This document shows, one piece after another, positions 1 through 8,393 of a stretch of DNA of 64,000 nt; the first letter of the stretch is position 1; every line of letters begins with the position of its first letter. The notes under the pieces were generated by a model that saw only the letters and a program-made list of their open reading frames with translations, was not told the DNA's origin and searched no databases. Origin of the DNA: JAGOTP01 sp964582475. Lineage in GTDB: Bacteria > Patescibacteriota > Patescibacteriia > 2-12-FULL-60-25. Where the stretch lies: the NCBI GenBank assembly GCA_964582475.1, contig CAZOQS010000004.1:62001-126000 (forward strand), written 5' to 3'. The position numbers were made by a program, and so were the translations under genes.

Positions 1-282
1 GGTGTGAACCGAGTCACCCACCTTGCAGTAGGCGTCGATCACGGAATCGGTGAAGCCGGTCCCGTTGTCGGTCACGGTGATGGCCGGTCCGTCCGGCGAC
101 AGGGGGTGTTCCCCCGGCGCCCAGAACCGGATCTCGATCTTCGGCTTGGTGCCCTTCAGGTGGGCGGCGTCGAGCCCGTTGAAGATGAGCTCGGCGAGGG
201 CCTTGATGACCGAGGTGTAGAGGTTTCGCGCGAGCGCCCGTCCCGCCAGATTGCGGCCGGGCGTCATGATGATCGGCTTCAT
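1..282 (-). CDS. GHKL-type ATPase, N-terminal fragment (runs off window)
   Basis: The frame is open from an ATG at 282 to the window edge (94 codons). The visible part is the start of a GHKL (Hsp90/MutL/histidine-kinase-like) ATPase fold. Residues about 27-36 read AELIFNGLDA, the N-box with Glu, Asn and Asp for Mg-ATP binding, and about 72-79 read VTDNGTGF, the G1 box. The gene starts 10 nt after the stop of the HTH-like gene and has a GGAGAAG ribosome site, so the two form an operon. The DNA is GC-rich compared with the rest of the window. The effector domain lies outside, so a DNA repair, chaperone, kinase or defence role cannot be chosen. The ATPase fold is seen directly; function is unknown. 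Confidence 0.8.
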   Translation of the reverse strand, partial: MKPIIMTPGRNLAGRALARNLYTSVIKALAELIFNGLDAAHLKGTKPKIEIRFWAPGEHPLSPDGPAITVTDNGTGFTDSVIDAYCKVGDSVHT

Positions 283-292
283 TGGTCTTCTC

Positions 293-835
293 CTACTTCT
301 TCTTGCCGGTGGGTTGAGCGAACAGAGTCGTCGCGACGTCGAGCTGCTGCAGGAGGTCGAGGAAGGCTGCCGGGAACTGAATGTTCAGCACCGTGGTTGC
401 ACGGTACAGGGCCATGCAGGGTCCTACGAGCTTGCTGCGTGCCCGCTTCCGCACCGGATCTTCCGGTGCGAGCGCGGCCAGCTTGTTGATGTCCATCGCC
501 AAGCTGCTGATCCTCTCGCTCAGGCGGATCAGCTCACCGGAAGAGAACGCCTCTTCCAGTTCGGGCCATACGGTCGGATCGGGGAGCGGCTGACGCTTGT
601 AGAGCGCTTTCTCTTCCTGCGTGAGCAAGAAGCGCGTGTCCTCCGTTTGCCTGTAGAGCTCGCAGAGGACGGTGGGAGGGGGTGTGCGGAGACCATTCCT
701 CCAGGCGTATGCGAGTGTGGGGCTGTAGCCCAACCCCTGCATAGCGGTTTGCTTCGAATCCTGGTTGTCATACCATTCGCCGAAGGCCTGGCTGATGATC
801 CCCACCCGTTCTGAAGACAGTCTGGGTGGCGACAT
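293..835 (-). CDS. HTH-like protein in operon with GHKL ATPase
   Basis: The 180-residue protein has no signal peptide or membrane segment. Residues about 28-55 (KQTAMQGLGYSPTLAYAWRN and following) resemble a Cro/XRE-like helix-turn-helix, followed by a mostly helical, charged region and a Lys-rich end. The ATG at 835 has a strong GAGAGGAG Shine-Dalgarno, unlike most genes of this window. It precedes the GHKL ATPase gene by 10 nt, so the two products probably act together, for example as a regulator or DNA-recruiting partner of the ATPase. GC-rich codon use suggests acquisition. I do not recognise a named family, and the HTH call rests on pattern only. Confidence 0.7.
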   Translation of the reverse strand: MSPPRLSSERVGIISQAFGEWYDNQDSKQTAMQGLGYSPTLAYAWRNGLRTPPPTVLCELYRQTEDTRFLLTQEEKALYKRQPLPDPTVWPELEEAFSSGELIRLSERISSLAMDINKLAALAPEDPVRKRARSKLVGPCMALYRATTVLNIQFPAAFLDLLQQLDVATTLFAQPTGKKK

Positions 836-923
836 GCGAACTCCTCTCTTGTGTGGGTGTACAGTCTCGGGATGTGTGAAGAACGGGCCCCCTTTGAGTA
901 CAAACGGGGCTGCAAGAATGGCT

Positions 924-953
924 CAATTAAGAGAAATTACGCAATTTTTGCAA
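924..953 (-). promoter_or_regulatory. Putative promoter of the HTH-GHKL operon
   Basis: On the minus strand TTGCAA (953-948) and TAATTG (929-924) are 18 bp apart, in an AT-rich patch immediately outside the GC-rich operon. It implies a leader of about 85 nt. Weak -10 match; tentative. Confidence 0.35.
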
Positions 954-1022
954 CGGGTAATTCTATCAAAAATGTTCGATTTTGTCAATAAAATTATCGC
1001 TGGATGGGGAGAATTCGACTTC

Positions 1023-1051
1023 TTGTCGCTTTGTTCGACTACGCGCATACT
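1023..1051 (+). promoter_or_regulatory. Promoter of the ABC exporter gene
   Basis: TTGTCG (1023-1028) and CATACT (1046-1051) are separated by 17 bp. The -10 box ends 8 nt before the ATG at 1060, so the transcript would start at or next to the start codon. This is the basis for choosing that ATG. Confidence 0.6.
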
Positions 1052-1059
1052 GCATCTAC

Positions 1060-2865
1060 ATGTTTGAAAAATTGTTCCTTTTACCTATGAATAAACGTAC
1101 GACAAAAGAAGACAAGATCATTCAGTACTCCTCCTGGCAGGTTATCAAAGACATCGCGGTGTTAGTGAAGCCGTACAAGATCACCTTCTTCCTGACGACC
1201 TTGAGTCGTTTGGTGGGGGATATCGTTGCGTTGTATCCAACGTATGCGTTCGCTTCGATCGTTACCTTCTTCGCTCGTTATACTGTTGGCCAATCCGCCT
1301 CTTCGTTGAAGATTTTCCTTGTGTTGTGGTTGGCGGCGACCGTTGTTCGTGCACTTTGTCAGTTTCTCTCAAAATATTACGGTTTCAAAATTGCTGAGCG
1401 TATTTCGATCGATTCAACCTTGCAGGGTATTCGTCATTTGTTCCGCTTGGATATGGCGTGGCATGAGCGCGAGAATTCTGGAAATAAAATAAAGCGCATC
1501 AATAATGGCAGTGAGGGTTATCGTAAAATGTTACGGATTTGGTTTAACGCCGTCATTGAGATCACGGTGAACCTGATCTTGATCAATGTGATCATTGCGC
1601 GCTTCGACTATCTCGTTCTGGGGGCGATGGTCCTGTTTTTTATTTTGTATTTCGTCGTATCTGAGCGCATGCGAAAGGTGTCCGGAACCGCTTCCTATCG
1701 CGTGAACGAACAAGAGGAACAGGTCAACGGTGTTTTCTTTGAAGCGATCAATAACGTTCGGACGGTGAAAGTGATGGCCATGGCGGATGTGCTCTACGGG
1801 ACTCTCACAAAGCACATGGATGAGCTGATGAAGCGTATCGGAATACGTATTTTTTGGAATCAATCGAGAGATAGTTTGCTCGTTTTCTTGGCGCTTAGCT
1901 TCCGCTTGCTCATGACCGCATTGATTATCCGCGGCATCCTGAAAGGCCAATACGATATTGGATTCTTGGTTTTGTTCAGTACCTACTTCTCGAACTTATC
2001 TGGATCGGTCGACCAACTCGCGAGCGCTTCCCAAGAGCTTGAGATGGCGCGTCTGAGCATCGCGCGTATGAAGCATATTCTGAATGAACCGGTTACCATC
2101 GATCAAGAAGAGGGGAAGAAAGCCTTTCCACGACAATGGGAAAAGGTTACGTTTTCAAACGTTTCCTTTGCGTATGAGGAGAATCAAGTCTTAAAGAATA
2201 TTTCGTTTGAGATCAAACGTGGAGAAAAAGTGGGGATCATCGGGCTGTCTGGAGCCGGAAAATCAACCCTGTTCAAGCTTTTGTTGAAGGAGCGAGAAAA
2301 CTTCACGGGGGACATTCTATTCGATGATCTTTCGATGAAAGACATCGGCGGAAAAGATTATTTCAAACATGTGTCTGTTGTGTTGCAGGATACGGAAGTC
2401 TTCAACTTCTCGTTACAAGATAATATTACGATGACGAACAGTAAGCAGAAGAATAATCAAAAACTCTTGAAACAGGCGCTGGAAACCGCTCACATCTCAG
2501 ACTTTGTCGGAAAACTTCCAAATGGAATTGATACGGTGATTGGTGAAAAGGGCGTGAAGCTGTCTGGAGGAGAACGCCAACGGTTAGGGATCGCCCGTGC
2601 TATTTTCAAAGAGCCGCAGATCCTCCTCTTGGATGAAGCAACCTCTCATTTAGACTTAGAATCAGAAGAAAAGATCCGTGATTCGTTACACGCCTTCTTC
2701 GAAAACGTCACCGCGATTGTAATTGCGCATCGTCTGACGACGATCAAGGAAATGGACAAGATTATTGTGATCGAAGGTGGGGAAGTCGTGGAGTCGGGGA
2801 ACTTTGAAGAGCTGCAAGCAAAGAAGGGGAGATTCTATCAGCTCTGGAAAAAGCAGAAGCTGTAA
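1060..2865 (+). CDS. ABC exporter, fused membrane and ATPase domains
   Basis: A 601-residue half-transporter. The N-terminal half (about 40-330) carries some six hydrophobic helices of the type-1 exporter fold; the C-terminal half is the ATPase. Walker A is GLSGAGKST, the signature is LSGGERQRLGIARAI, Walker B is ILLLDEATSHLD, and the switch His is in AHRLTT. All catalytic residues are present, so it should be active as a homodimer or with a partner encoded elsewhere. Substrate (lipid, peptide or drug) cannot be inferred. Start 1060 is chosen because a promoter ends 8 nt upstream; ATG 1087 is the alternative. No Shine-Dalgarno. It ends just before a strong hairpin terminator. Confidence 0.93.
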   Translation: MFEKLFLLPMNKRTTKEDKIIQYSSWQVIKDIAVLVKPYKITFFLTTLSRLVGDIVALYPTYAFASIVTFFARYTVGQSASSLKIFLVLWLAATVVRALCQFLSKYYGFKIAERISIDSTLQGIRHLFRLDMAWHERENSGNKIKRINNGSEGYRKMLRIWFNAVIEITVNLILINVIIARFDYLVLGAMVLFFILYFVVSERMRKVSGTASYRVNEQEEQVNGVFFEAINNVRTVKVMAMADVLYGTLTKHMDELMKRIGIRIFWNQSRDSLLVFLALSFRLLMTALIIRGILKGQYDIGFLVLFSTYFSNLSGSVDQLASASQELEMARLSIARMKHILNEPVTIDQEEGKKAFPRQWEKVTFSNVSFAYEENQVLKNISFEIKRGEKVGIIGLSGAGKSTLFKLLLKERENFTGDILFDDLSMKDIGGKDYFKHVSVVLQDTEVFNFSLQDNITMTNSKQKNNQKLLKQALETAHISDFVGKLPNGIDTVIGEKGVKLSGGERQRLGIARAIFKEPQILLLDEATSHLDLESEEKIRDSLHAFFENVTAIVIAHRLTTIKEMDKIIVIEGGEVVESGNFEELQAKKGRFYQLWKKQKL

Positions 2866-2871
2866 GACGAG

Positions 2872-2911
2872 CAAACAAACACACCTCTCATTTGAGAGGT
2901 GTGTTTGTTTG
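2872..2911. terminator. Bidirectional intrinsic terminator
   Basis: A perfect 19-bp stem (2872-2890 with 2893-2911) around a 2-nt spacer. Its arms end in T-rich/A-rich sequence, so it can terminate both the ABC exporter from the left and the convergent lipoprotein gene from the right. Confidence 0.9.
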
Positions 2912-2919
2912 ATTTTTGG

Positions 2920-3495
2920 TTATTGTTGCGTCGAGCTCGCGGTCGCCATCAACCCTTTATCCTGATCGATACCCGTCGTATTCTTTACCTCACTCTCAGG
3001 AGAGAAATCATTGAAGGTGAGAACGGTTTGGCCTTCTTTGTAGTTGGTGAAGAATGAATCTGGGAGGTCATCCACTTTGGTACTCCAATCTTTCCCGTAG
3101 AGTTGTTCCGCCACTTCTTCTGTTTTGATCCAGCGAAGCACGCCACCACGAGTGATCGCATAGACTTTTGGATCCGTATCTACCTTGATTAAGCGCACGC
3201 CAGGCTTATAGGTGACATTCCCCCCAAGCGGGGTTTTGATGAGCTCCGCATCCGCAATCTGTTTCACATAGGTAAATGTATCGAACCAAGAAAGGTAGGT
3301 TTTATCATTCGGAAAGACGTAGCGTTTTCCATCAGGTCCAAGATAGTAAACGGTGGTCCAGGAAGTGCCTTTGATGAGGCGCCCGTTTGTAGGGTCGGCT
3401 GGTTTGGTGGGGGATGGGGCGGGTGAATCTTTCGAACAGCCAGCGCCAGCGAGGGCGAGAAAGAAAATACTCGAGATGAGAAGGAGTTTTTTCAT
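2920..3495 (-). CDS. Small lipoprotein of the CPR surface type
   Basis: The 191-residue product starts with a lipoprotein signal peptide whose lipobox is LAGAGC (Cys about 20), followed by a Pro/Thr-rich linker. The mature part has a module reading YYLGPDGKRYVFPNDKTYLS and a second related stretch (KVYAITRGGVLRWI), so it may hold degenerate repeats. I know such modules from hypothetical CPR proteins but not their function. A -10-like TAGACT (3510-3505) lies 9 nt before the ATG, again predicting a nearly leaderless mRNA with no Shine-Dalgarno. It is a membrane-anchored extracellular protein; function unknown. Confidence 0.8.
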   Translation of the reverse strand: MKKLLLISSIFFLALAGAGCSKDSPAPSPTKPADPTNGRLIKGTSWTTVYYLGPDGKRYVFPNDKTYLSWFDTFTYVKQIADAELIKTPLGGNVTYKPGVRLIKVDTDPKVYAITRGGVLRWIKTEEVAEQLYGKDWSTKVDDLPDSFFTNYKEGQTVLTFNDFSPESEVKNTTGIDQDKGLMATASSTQQ

Positions 3496-3552
3496 AGTAA
3501 TCTTAGTCTACTACGGTTGGAGGAACAAAAGTATCATTTGTAAGGCTTCTGA

Positions 3553-3581
3553 TTGACAAAATGCCTATTTTATAGTATAGT
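3553..3581 (+). promoter_or_regulatory. Strong consensus promoter before the GC-rich lipoprotein
   Basis: TTGACA (3553-3558), 17 bp, TATAGT (3576-3581). It would give a leader of about 140 nt before the gene at 3730, containing the hairpin CCGCG-ATT-CGCGG near 3680. This long leader contrasts with the very short leaders of the ordinary genes. Confidence 0.75.
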
Positions 3582-3729
3582 TCTCCGTTAATTTACAATG
3601 CGAGATCGTACCAAAGTAGGCTAGAACACCGCCTTAATTCGTGGATAGAGCTTCAAGGAAGTGGCGCTTGAGGTCCTGTCCGCGATTCGCGGCTGGAGAG
3701 TCAATAGTGCATGAAGGAGGTCGACGACG

Positions 3730-4797
3730 ATGAGAAGCAAGAAGATTGGTTTGGGTCTCGGTGCGGTGCTGACGACGATCATGGGCTGTGCCCAGATCGA
3801 GATCGGTCCGCAGACGCGACTCCGGAGGGTCGAGGACACCGGCACGACGCTGCCGCCCTCGGCCAACAACACCTCGCCCCCCGTGGACGAGCCCGACACC
3901 GGTACGCTCGTCTCCGACGACGTGCCCTACGTCGAACCGGCGGAGGACGGTGGCTCGATGGAGCTGCCGGTCGACGCGGGTGACCCCATCGAGCCGGAGG
4001 ACGTCCCGACCCCGGTCGAGCCCGACGCCGGTCCGATGCTCCCGCCCGGGGAGCTGACGGCTTCGCGCTTCGACCTCACCCTCAGCCCCGGACGCATCAT
4101 CGGCGGGACGTACCAGGACCTCCTGGGGCTCGTCTTCCGTTCGACCGGTGCGCCGGTCGCGCTGAAGATGTTCCGTATCGGGTTCACGATCGGCGGCGCC
4201 ATGAACGGCGACCCGATTCCGAACTGGACGCTCAGCGACCTCGCCTTGCGCGGGACCGCGAACATCCCCGGGCTCCGGATGTCCATTCGCAGCGAGCGGA
4301 TCCTGCCGAGCATGGGGTTCGAGGGTGGGTACACCAACACGGTGGTCACCTTCGTCTACGACCGCGAGCTCATCGTCACCCGGGACGGCGTGACGGCGAC
4401 CTTCGGCGGCCGCTCCACGGGTGATCTCCGCCTCGGCGACCGCCTCTACACCAGCTTCGTCTTCGGTGAGGGGCGATACACCTACGCGGGTAGCTCGGAG
4501 GGCGCACTCCTCCCGGGCAACTACCTGTTCCCGAGCTACAGCGAGGTCACGGCGGACGGGCCCCACCTGTTCTACGGTACTGGCCGCTGCGACACCATCG
4601 TGCCGGCGGCCTACCACATGCCGGGCAACGCCACGCGCGGCATCATCCTGTGGTCGCCGCGCCTGCCGGGCCACAATGAGCTCGATTGCAGCAACGGCGG
4701 ATCTGCCGACTGGCACAACGTGCTGGCTGCGCAGTACGACGGCCACGGCGGCGGCCCCATCAACTCGTACAGCACGGAGTACACCGCCGTCCCCTGA
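3730..4797 (+). CDS. GC-rich secreted lipoprotein, function unknown
   Basis: 355 residues. The N-terminus is a lipoprotein signal ending TTIMGC (Cys 20). Residues about 21-110 are a low-complexity Pro/Glu/Asp/Thr spacer (repeated EPD and DAG segments), followed by a globular domain of about 245 residues rich in Gly, Thr and aromatic residues that looks mainly beta. This layout (lipobox, acidic spacer, beta domain) resembles lipoproteins of Myxococcota and other GC-rich bacteria. The start is fixed by AAGGAGGT 9-10 nt upstream. The gene is strongly GC-rich, has its own promoter and ends before a terminator, so I infer a transferred single-gene unit. No family recognised. Confidence 0.8.
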   Translation: MRSKKIGLGLGAVLTTIMGCAQIEIGPQTRLRRVEDTGTTLPPSANNTSPPVDEPDTGTLVSDDVPYVEPAEDGGSMELPVDAGDPIEPEDVPTPVEPDAGPMLPPGELTASRFDLTLSPGRIIGGTYQDLLGLVFRSTGAPVALKMFRIGFTIGGAMNGDPIPNWTLSDLALRGTANIPGLRMSIRSERILPSMGFEGGYTNTVVTFVYDRELIVTRDGVTATFGGRSTGDLRLGDRLYTSFVFGEGRYTYAGSSEGALLPGNYLFPSYSEVTADGPHLFYGTGRCDTIVPAAYHMPGNATRGIILWSPRLPGHNELDCSNGGSADWHNVLAAQYDGHGGGPINSYSTEYTAVP

Positions 4798-4814
4798 ACC
4801 TTCCCACCCCGCTT

Positions 4815-4960
4815 GGTCCTGAGCTAACAGGACCGTCAGAGCAGCGCTCACCCGCTGCGGCTCCCCGGATGCCCTGACCATCCACTCCCTCCTTTGTCAT
4901 TCTCTCTGAGGATGAAAGAGGTCGCACAAACACCGAGCTGAGCTCGGTGTTTGTGTTTTT
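4815..4960 (+). terminator. 3' hairpins and terminator of the GC-rich lipoprotein gene
   Basis: A 7-bp hairpin GGTCCTG/CAGGACC lies at 4815-4834. Then a 15-bp stem (4925-4939 with 4941-4955), centred on GAGCTGAGCTC and followed by TTTTT, forms a classical terminator. Confidence 0.85.
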
Positions 4961-5109
4961 AGGAGAATGGGGTTTTAAGGAGCGCTCAAGAAACAACTCT
5001 CACCGCGCCCCGCGGACAGCAACACACTGCGTGCTGATCCCAGGGGTGCGTTGTTGTATTCAGGGGAATGTCTCACCAGTTTTTGAGGTTTTTATTGAGT
5101 ACAATAGGC

Positions 5110-5221
5110 TATACTCCAGCATATGATTGATGGAAGAGCGCGTATAAGTAGCGAGGCGAACTCGTGGGCCGCTCCCTCTTGTAGGAGAAAGAGAGTAAAA
5201 GATATTGAGATAATATTTTAA
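5110..5221 (+). other. Possible short transcript or 32-codon ORF
   Basis: A -10-like TATACT (5110-5115) sits 7 nt before an ATG (5123) that opens 32 codons ending at TAA 5221. The spacing equals that of the leaderless genes here, and a hairpin follows at 5250-5294. The peptide is basic and resembles nothing I know. It could also be a small RNA. The rest of the 4961-5327 interval shows no gene. Confidence 0.2.
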
Positions 5222-5249
5222 TACACATATTAGTTGTATTCTCTTTTCA

Positions 5250-5294
5250 GTACAAATAAAAACACCTCTCTTACGAGAAGTGTTTTTGTTTGTA
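5250..5294. terminator. Terminator between short ORF and tRNA-Gly
   Basis: An imperfect hairpin of about 20 bp with loop TTAC, flanked by A-rich and T-rich arms, can serve the tRNA-Gly transcript on the minus strand and any short transcript on the plus strand. Confidence 0.6.
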
Positions 5295-5327
5295 CCAATC
5301 TCAGCTTGTATATCGAGCTGAGCTCGA

Positions 5328-5402
5328 TGGAGCGGGTAGGGGGAGTCGAACCCCCATCTCGTCCTTGGCAAGGACGCATAATAGCCGCTATACGATACCC
5401 GC
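5328..5402 (-). tRNA. tRNA-Gly (GCC)
   Basis: Read on the minus strand, the acceptor stem is GCGGGTA/TACCCGC, the anticodon stem-loop is CGTCC-TTGCCAA-GGACG (anticodon GCC), and the T arm is GGGGG-TTCGACT-CCCCC. The discriminator is T and CCA is encoded (5330-5328). The fold is complete. Confidence 0.95.
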
Positions 5403-5461
5403 TTGGGCGCTATTTACGCGCCCAGGATAGTACCAGGGGTAAAGCCGGCTTGCAAGGCCGT

Positions 5462-7996
5462 TTAGGTGGTACTTGGAATAGGTTGTTTCGGAAGGAGCTG
5501 GGTGGCTTTTCGTTTTTCGAGCCAGCGACGGATGCCTTCGACGGCGCCAATGCTTCCGAGGGCAATGCCGATGGCGTTCCAGGGGAGGTTGGTGCTGCTT
5601 GGGCTGGTGGCGGCTGTCTTGGTGGTTGGCTCTGGATGACGAAGGATCACAATGTCAGCCGCTTTCGAGGGTTGGATTTTCCAGACGCCACTTCGCCCAT
5701 CAAAGATGCCGCTGACTTCGATTGTATCGCCTGTTTTTACGCGTTGCGCGCGATAGCCAAGGATGGCTTTGATCGGGATCGTTACTTCTCCAATCTGTGC
5801 CTCAAGCGTGATGGCGGAAGCGCGACTGTCGGTAACGAGGCCTTCGAGTTTGGTGAAGCTCCATTGATCTTCGATGCCGGGAGCGGTCCATTCAACGAGG
5901 CGTGGACTTGAAGTTGTGGTGAGCGCTACCGATTTCCAGGTATCGCCTGCTTCCATCTGAAGTTGGACCCCTTCATCATTCGCAAACAGGAGTCCGGTGA
6001 TTTCAATTGTTTCGCCGAGTTGAGGACTGGGTTGAGCGGTTGTGGCTTTGACAAGCAGGCCGCGTCCATCTGGGGCGAGGAGTACGAAGCGCTGCTTTCC
6101 AAAGACGCCAACCGTTGATCCGACCAAGCCTTGAAGCCGTACGCGAACACGTGGCGTGAGCTGTTCGGCAGGGATCTGTTCGAAGTGAGTCACAGAAGAG
6201 GGGAGAACAAGAGATTTCTTAGTGGATGTTGCGGGAGCTTTTTTAGCTGTGGGTTTGGCTGTGGCCCTTTTCTTCGCAGGCGTTTTCTTGGGGACTGCAG
6301 TCTTCTTTTCGGTGGTATTACTGGATGAATCGGTGGAGCTCTTCGCAGCCGTTCCGAGAGTCTTAACTTCGCCTGTACTCTTCGGTGCAGTAGACGGGGG
6401 TGCAGATTGCTTAGCTGAAGCGACAGACTTGGGTTGAGTACCCGTCTTCGCTGTGACGGTCTTTGGAACGGGGGTTGCTTTCACCGCTGGTGTGGCTACG
6501 GTAGCCGCTTCAAACACGTTTGGAGCGTTCTTAGTGGGACGACGAGTGAGCTTCCAGGTGGATGAGAGATCATCTCTCATCCAAGAAGTGCCTTTCAAGC
6601 TCGCTCCATAGCGTACTTCTTGCGCAATTGTTCCGTCGGCACGTCTTAATCGAACAAGCGCGCCAGCATTTTTCAGTTTCGCGGTTTTCCAAGCGGGAAG
6701 GAGATACGCTCCTTGAGGATTCAGGGCTTGGATCGTTGGAGCCGTCAACGAGAAGATGAGTTTTCCATCGGCTTCTAATTTCCAATCAATATAGCGGAGG
6801 GGGCTCGCGTTCTCTGGGAGTCTGAGCTCGATCCACTCTTCTTCGCCGGGAGCAGGGGCAGCCATGATTTCCGTGATAACCAGATCGAAGGCGGCGGAAT
6901 CGAGAGGAGTTAAAACAGGAGCAGAACTTGGTGGAGCACTGGGGGGTATTACAGCAGGAGAAGGTACGGCTACGGAGGAGATTGTAGACGTAACGTGTTC
7001 AATGGTGCTGGTTACAGGGGGAGTTGAAGTTGGGGTGATGACGAGTGTGGAAGTCCCCGACTCGAACGGGAGGATCTCGTCCGTACTTGTGACAGAAATG
7101 ATTTCGGGAAGCTCGGGAGTTTCTTGTATCTCTGGTAGAGCTGATGTGCTCGTTGGGAGAGGAGCGGGTTCATAGGGGGAAGGTGCGGGTAAGTCAGATT
7201 GTTCTTCGATCAGGTCGGCAGGAGTCACTCCGTAGAGCAACTCCTCCTCCGGGTCTAAGAGAGGTGGCTCGGGCGCAGGCACGGGCTCTTCGGTGGGAAG
7301 GGTGCGTACTTCTTCCACCTCTTCGGGCAAGGGAATAGATTCGGTGACGATAGGAGTGGTGCTGGTGGTTGCGGGAAGAGCGTTTTCAGCCCCTGGCTTT
7401 GGTATCGGCGTGCATTCATCACAGACGCCGGGAGTGCCAAGATCAGGAGCGCTCGGGTTGAAAACGCTTGTAGCCGACTTCCAAATCCATCCAGTCGTTG
7501 AAGCGGTTCTGATCATGCTCGTATTGAGTGGAGTGGAAGCGCCAGCCGGAGGCTTTGTTCCCGTTCCCGCGCTATCTCTGAGCGCACCGGTTTGATCACG
7601 CAGCTCAATCAAGAGGCGATCATTTGTAAGCGATAAGGTGCTGGTTGAAAGAGCGATGGTTTGGGTTGTGAGCAGCGTCTTATCCGATGTGTTCGTGTAG
7701 TTCGCGATGAGGAGCGTTTGTTGTGGAGCGATGCTGTCTGTCTGGGTGAAGAAGATAGGTGTATCGCTGACACCAGTGAGTGACCAGCCCGCAAGAGAGA
7801 CGGGCTCGGTGCTAATGTTCCATAATTCGAGCCATTCATCTGCGGTCGAGCGGGAAGACCCAGACCACTGGATTTCACCGATGAGAATCTGAGTGGATGG
7901 TTCAAAGGCCAAGGTGGCTTGAAGCGGAGTGAATAAGGTACACCAAACCAACAGAGACGAGAGCAGAGCTCGTCCCCTTGAGCTGGGGCGGGGCAT
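5462..7996 (-). CDS. Large lamin-tail-domain surface protein
   Basis: An 844-residue secreted protein: signal peptide (about 1-30), a first lamin-tail domain (ILIGEIQWSG, DEWLELWNIS, LAGWSLTG), a long Pro/Thr/Ser/Glu linker, a second lamin-tail domain (LVITEIMAAP, EEEWIELRLP), a Lys/Ala/Thr-rich linker, then an OB-like beta region (about 610-780). The end has PWNAI, a membrane segment and a basic tail. Lamin-tail domains occur in extracellular nucleases and surface proteins; no nuclease active site is evident. I infer a wall- or membrane-anchored surface protein that may bind DNA or polymers. The C-terminal PWNAI pattern recurs in the protein at 48404. Confidence 0.82.
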   Translation of the reverse strand: MPRPSSRGRALLSSLLVWCTLFTPLQATLAFEPSTQILIGEIQWSGSSRSTADEWLELWNISTEPVSLAGWSLTGVSDTPIFFTQTDSIAPQQTLLIANYTNTSDKTLLTTQTIALSTSTLSLTNDRLLIELRDQTGALRDSAGTGTKPPAGASTPLNTSMIRTASTTGWIWKSATSVFNPSAPDLGTPGVCDECTPIPKPGAENALPATTSTTPIVTESIPLPEEVEEVRTLPTEEPVPAPEPPLLDPEEELLYGVTPADLIEEQSDLPAPSPYEPAPLPTSTSALPEIQETPELPEIISVTSTDEILPFESGTSTLVITPTSTPPVTSTIEHVTSTISSVAVPSPAVIPPSAPPSSAPVLTPLDSAAFDLVITEIMAAPAPGEEEWIELRLPENASPLRYIDWKLEADGKLIFSLTAPTIQALNPQGAYLLPAWKTAKLKNAGALVRLRRADGTIAQEVRYGASLKGTSWMRDDLSSTWKLTRRPTKNAPNVFEAATVATPAVKATPVPKTVTAKTGTQPKSVASAKQSAPPSTAPKSTGEVKTLGTAAKSSTDSSSNTTEKKTAVPKKTPAKKRATAKPTAKKAPATSTKKSLVLPSSVTHFEQIPAEQLTPRVRVRLQGLVGSTVGVFGKQRFVLLAPDGRGLLVKATTAQPSPQLGETIEITGLLFANDEGVQLQMEAGDTWKSVALTTTSSPRLVEWTAPGIEDQWSFTKLEGLVTDSRASAITLEAQIGEVTIPIKAILGYRAQRVKTGDTIEVSGIFDGRSGVWKIQPSKAADIVILRHPEPTTKTAATSPSSTNLPWNAIGIALGSIGAVEGIRRWLEKRKATQLLPKQPIPSTT

Positions 7997-8010
7997 GTTG
8001 TGAGGCGACT

Positions 8011-8026
8011 GATCCGCCGACGGATC
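8011..8026. promoter_or_regulatory. Inverted repeat upstream of the lamin-tail gene
   Basis: GATCCG-CCGA-CGGATC, a perfect 6-bp inverted repeat, lies 15 nt before the start of the lamin-tail gene. It may be an operator or a 5' hairpin. Apart from this and the lexA promoter I see nothing else in 7997-8393 except direct TTGACG copies near 8263 and 8275. Confidence 0.35.
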
Positions 8027-8356
8027 GGGTGAAGCGTCGTTGTTCTCAGGCCTTCTTCTCCATCATGTCATGGGTTTTTTCTTGCATGTGGAAAGGCTGT
8101 TTACGAGCAGAAAATAGATGTACGGAGGAACGAGTCTGTTTAGGTAAGACGAGAATGACTTCGTTAAAACTTCTGAGCGAGAAGAGCTATCTCCAGGTTT
8201 TATCTTTGTTAGGTGTTAATCAAACGAATTACAAAACAATTTTGACGTTCCGTGTCTTGACGTAGGGGAGTTGAAGCTCGTTTTCGTAGAGGCGTTGTCC
8301 CCAGTTGAACAGTCTCTCTGTGGATAAGAAGAGGAAGTAGAGGAATAGTAGGCATC

Positions 8357-8390
8357 TTGACGGTGTTCTGTTTCTGTTCTACTTTTGTTC
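8357..8390 (+). promoter_or_regulatory. lexA promoter with triple GTTC-N7 operator
   Basis: TTGACG (8357-8362), 17 bp, TACTTT (8380-8385), 8 nt, ATG. Across this promoter are three GTTC tetramers at 8365, 8376 and 8387, exactly 11 bp apart (the wider hexamer TGTTCT repeats too). GTTC-N7-GTTC is the LexA box known from Alphaproteobacteria. The repeats cover the spacer and the transcription start, as expected for autorepression. Confidence 0.75.
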
Positions 8391-8393
8391 TAT

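Noticed and set aside
251..814. Plus-strand frame opposite the HTH-like gene
   Set aside because: It is the shadow of a minus-strand gene with SD and operon partner; the translated product looks random.
3634..4881. Long open frame on the minus strand opposite the GC-rich lipoprotein gene
   Set aside because: High GC keeps antisense frames open. The plus strand has an SD, a lipobox signal peptide and a promoter; the minus frame has an Arg/Val/Ala/Asp-biased composition and no start signal.
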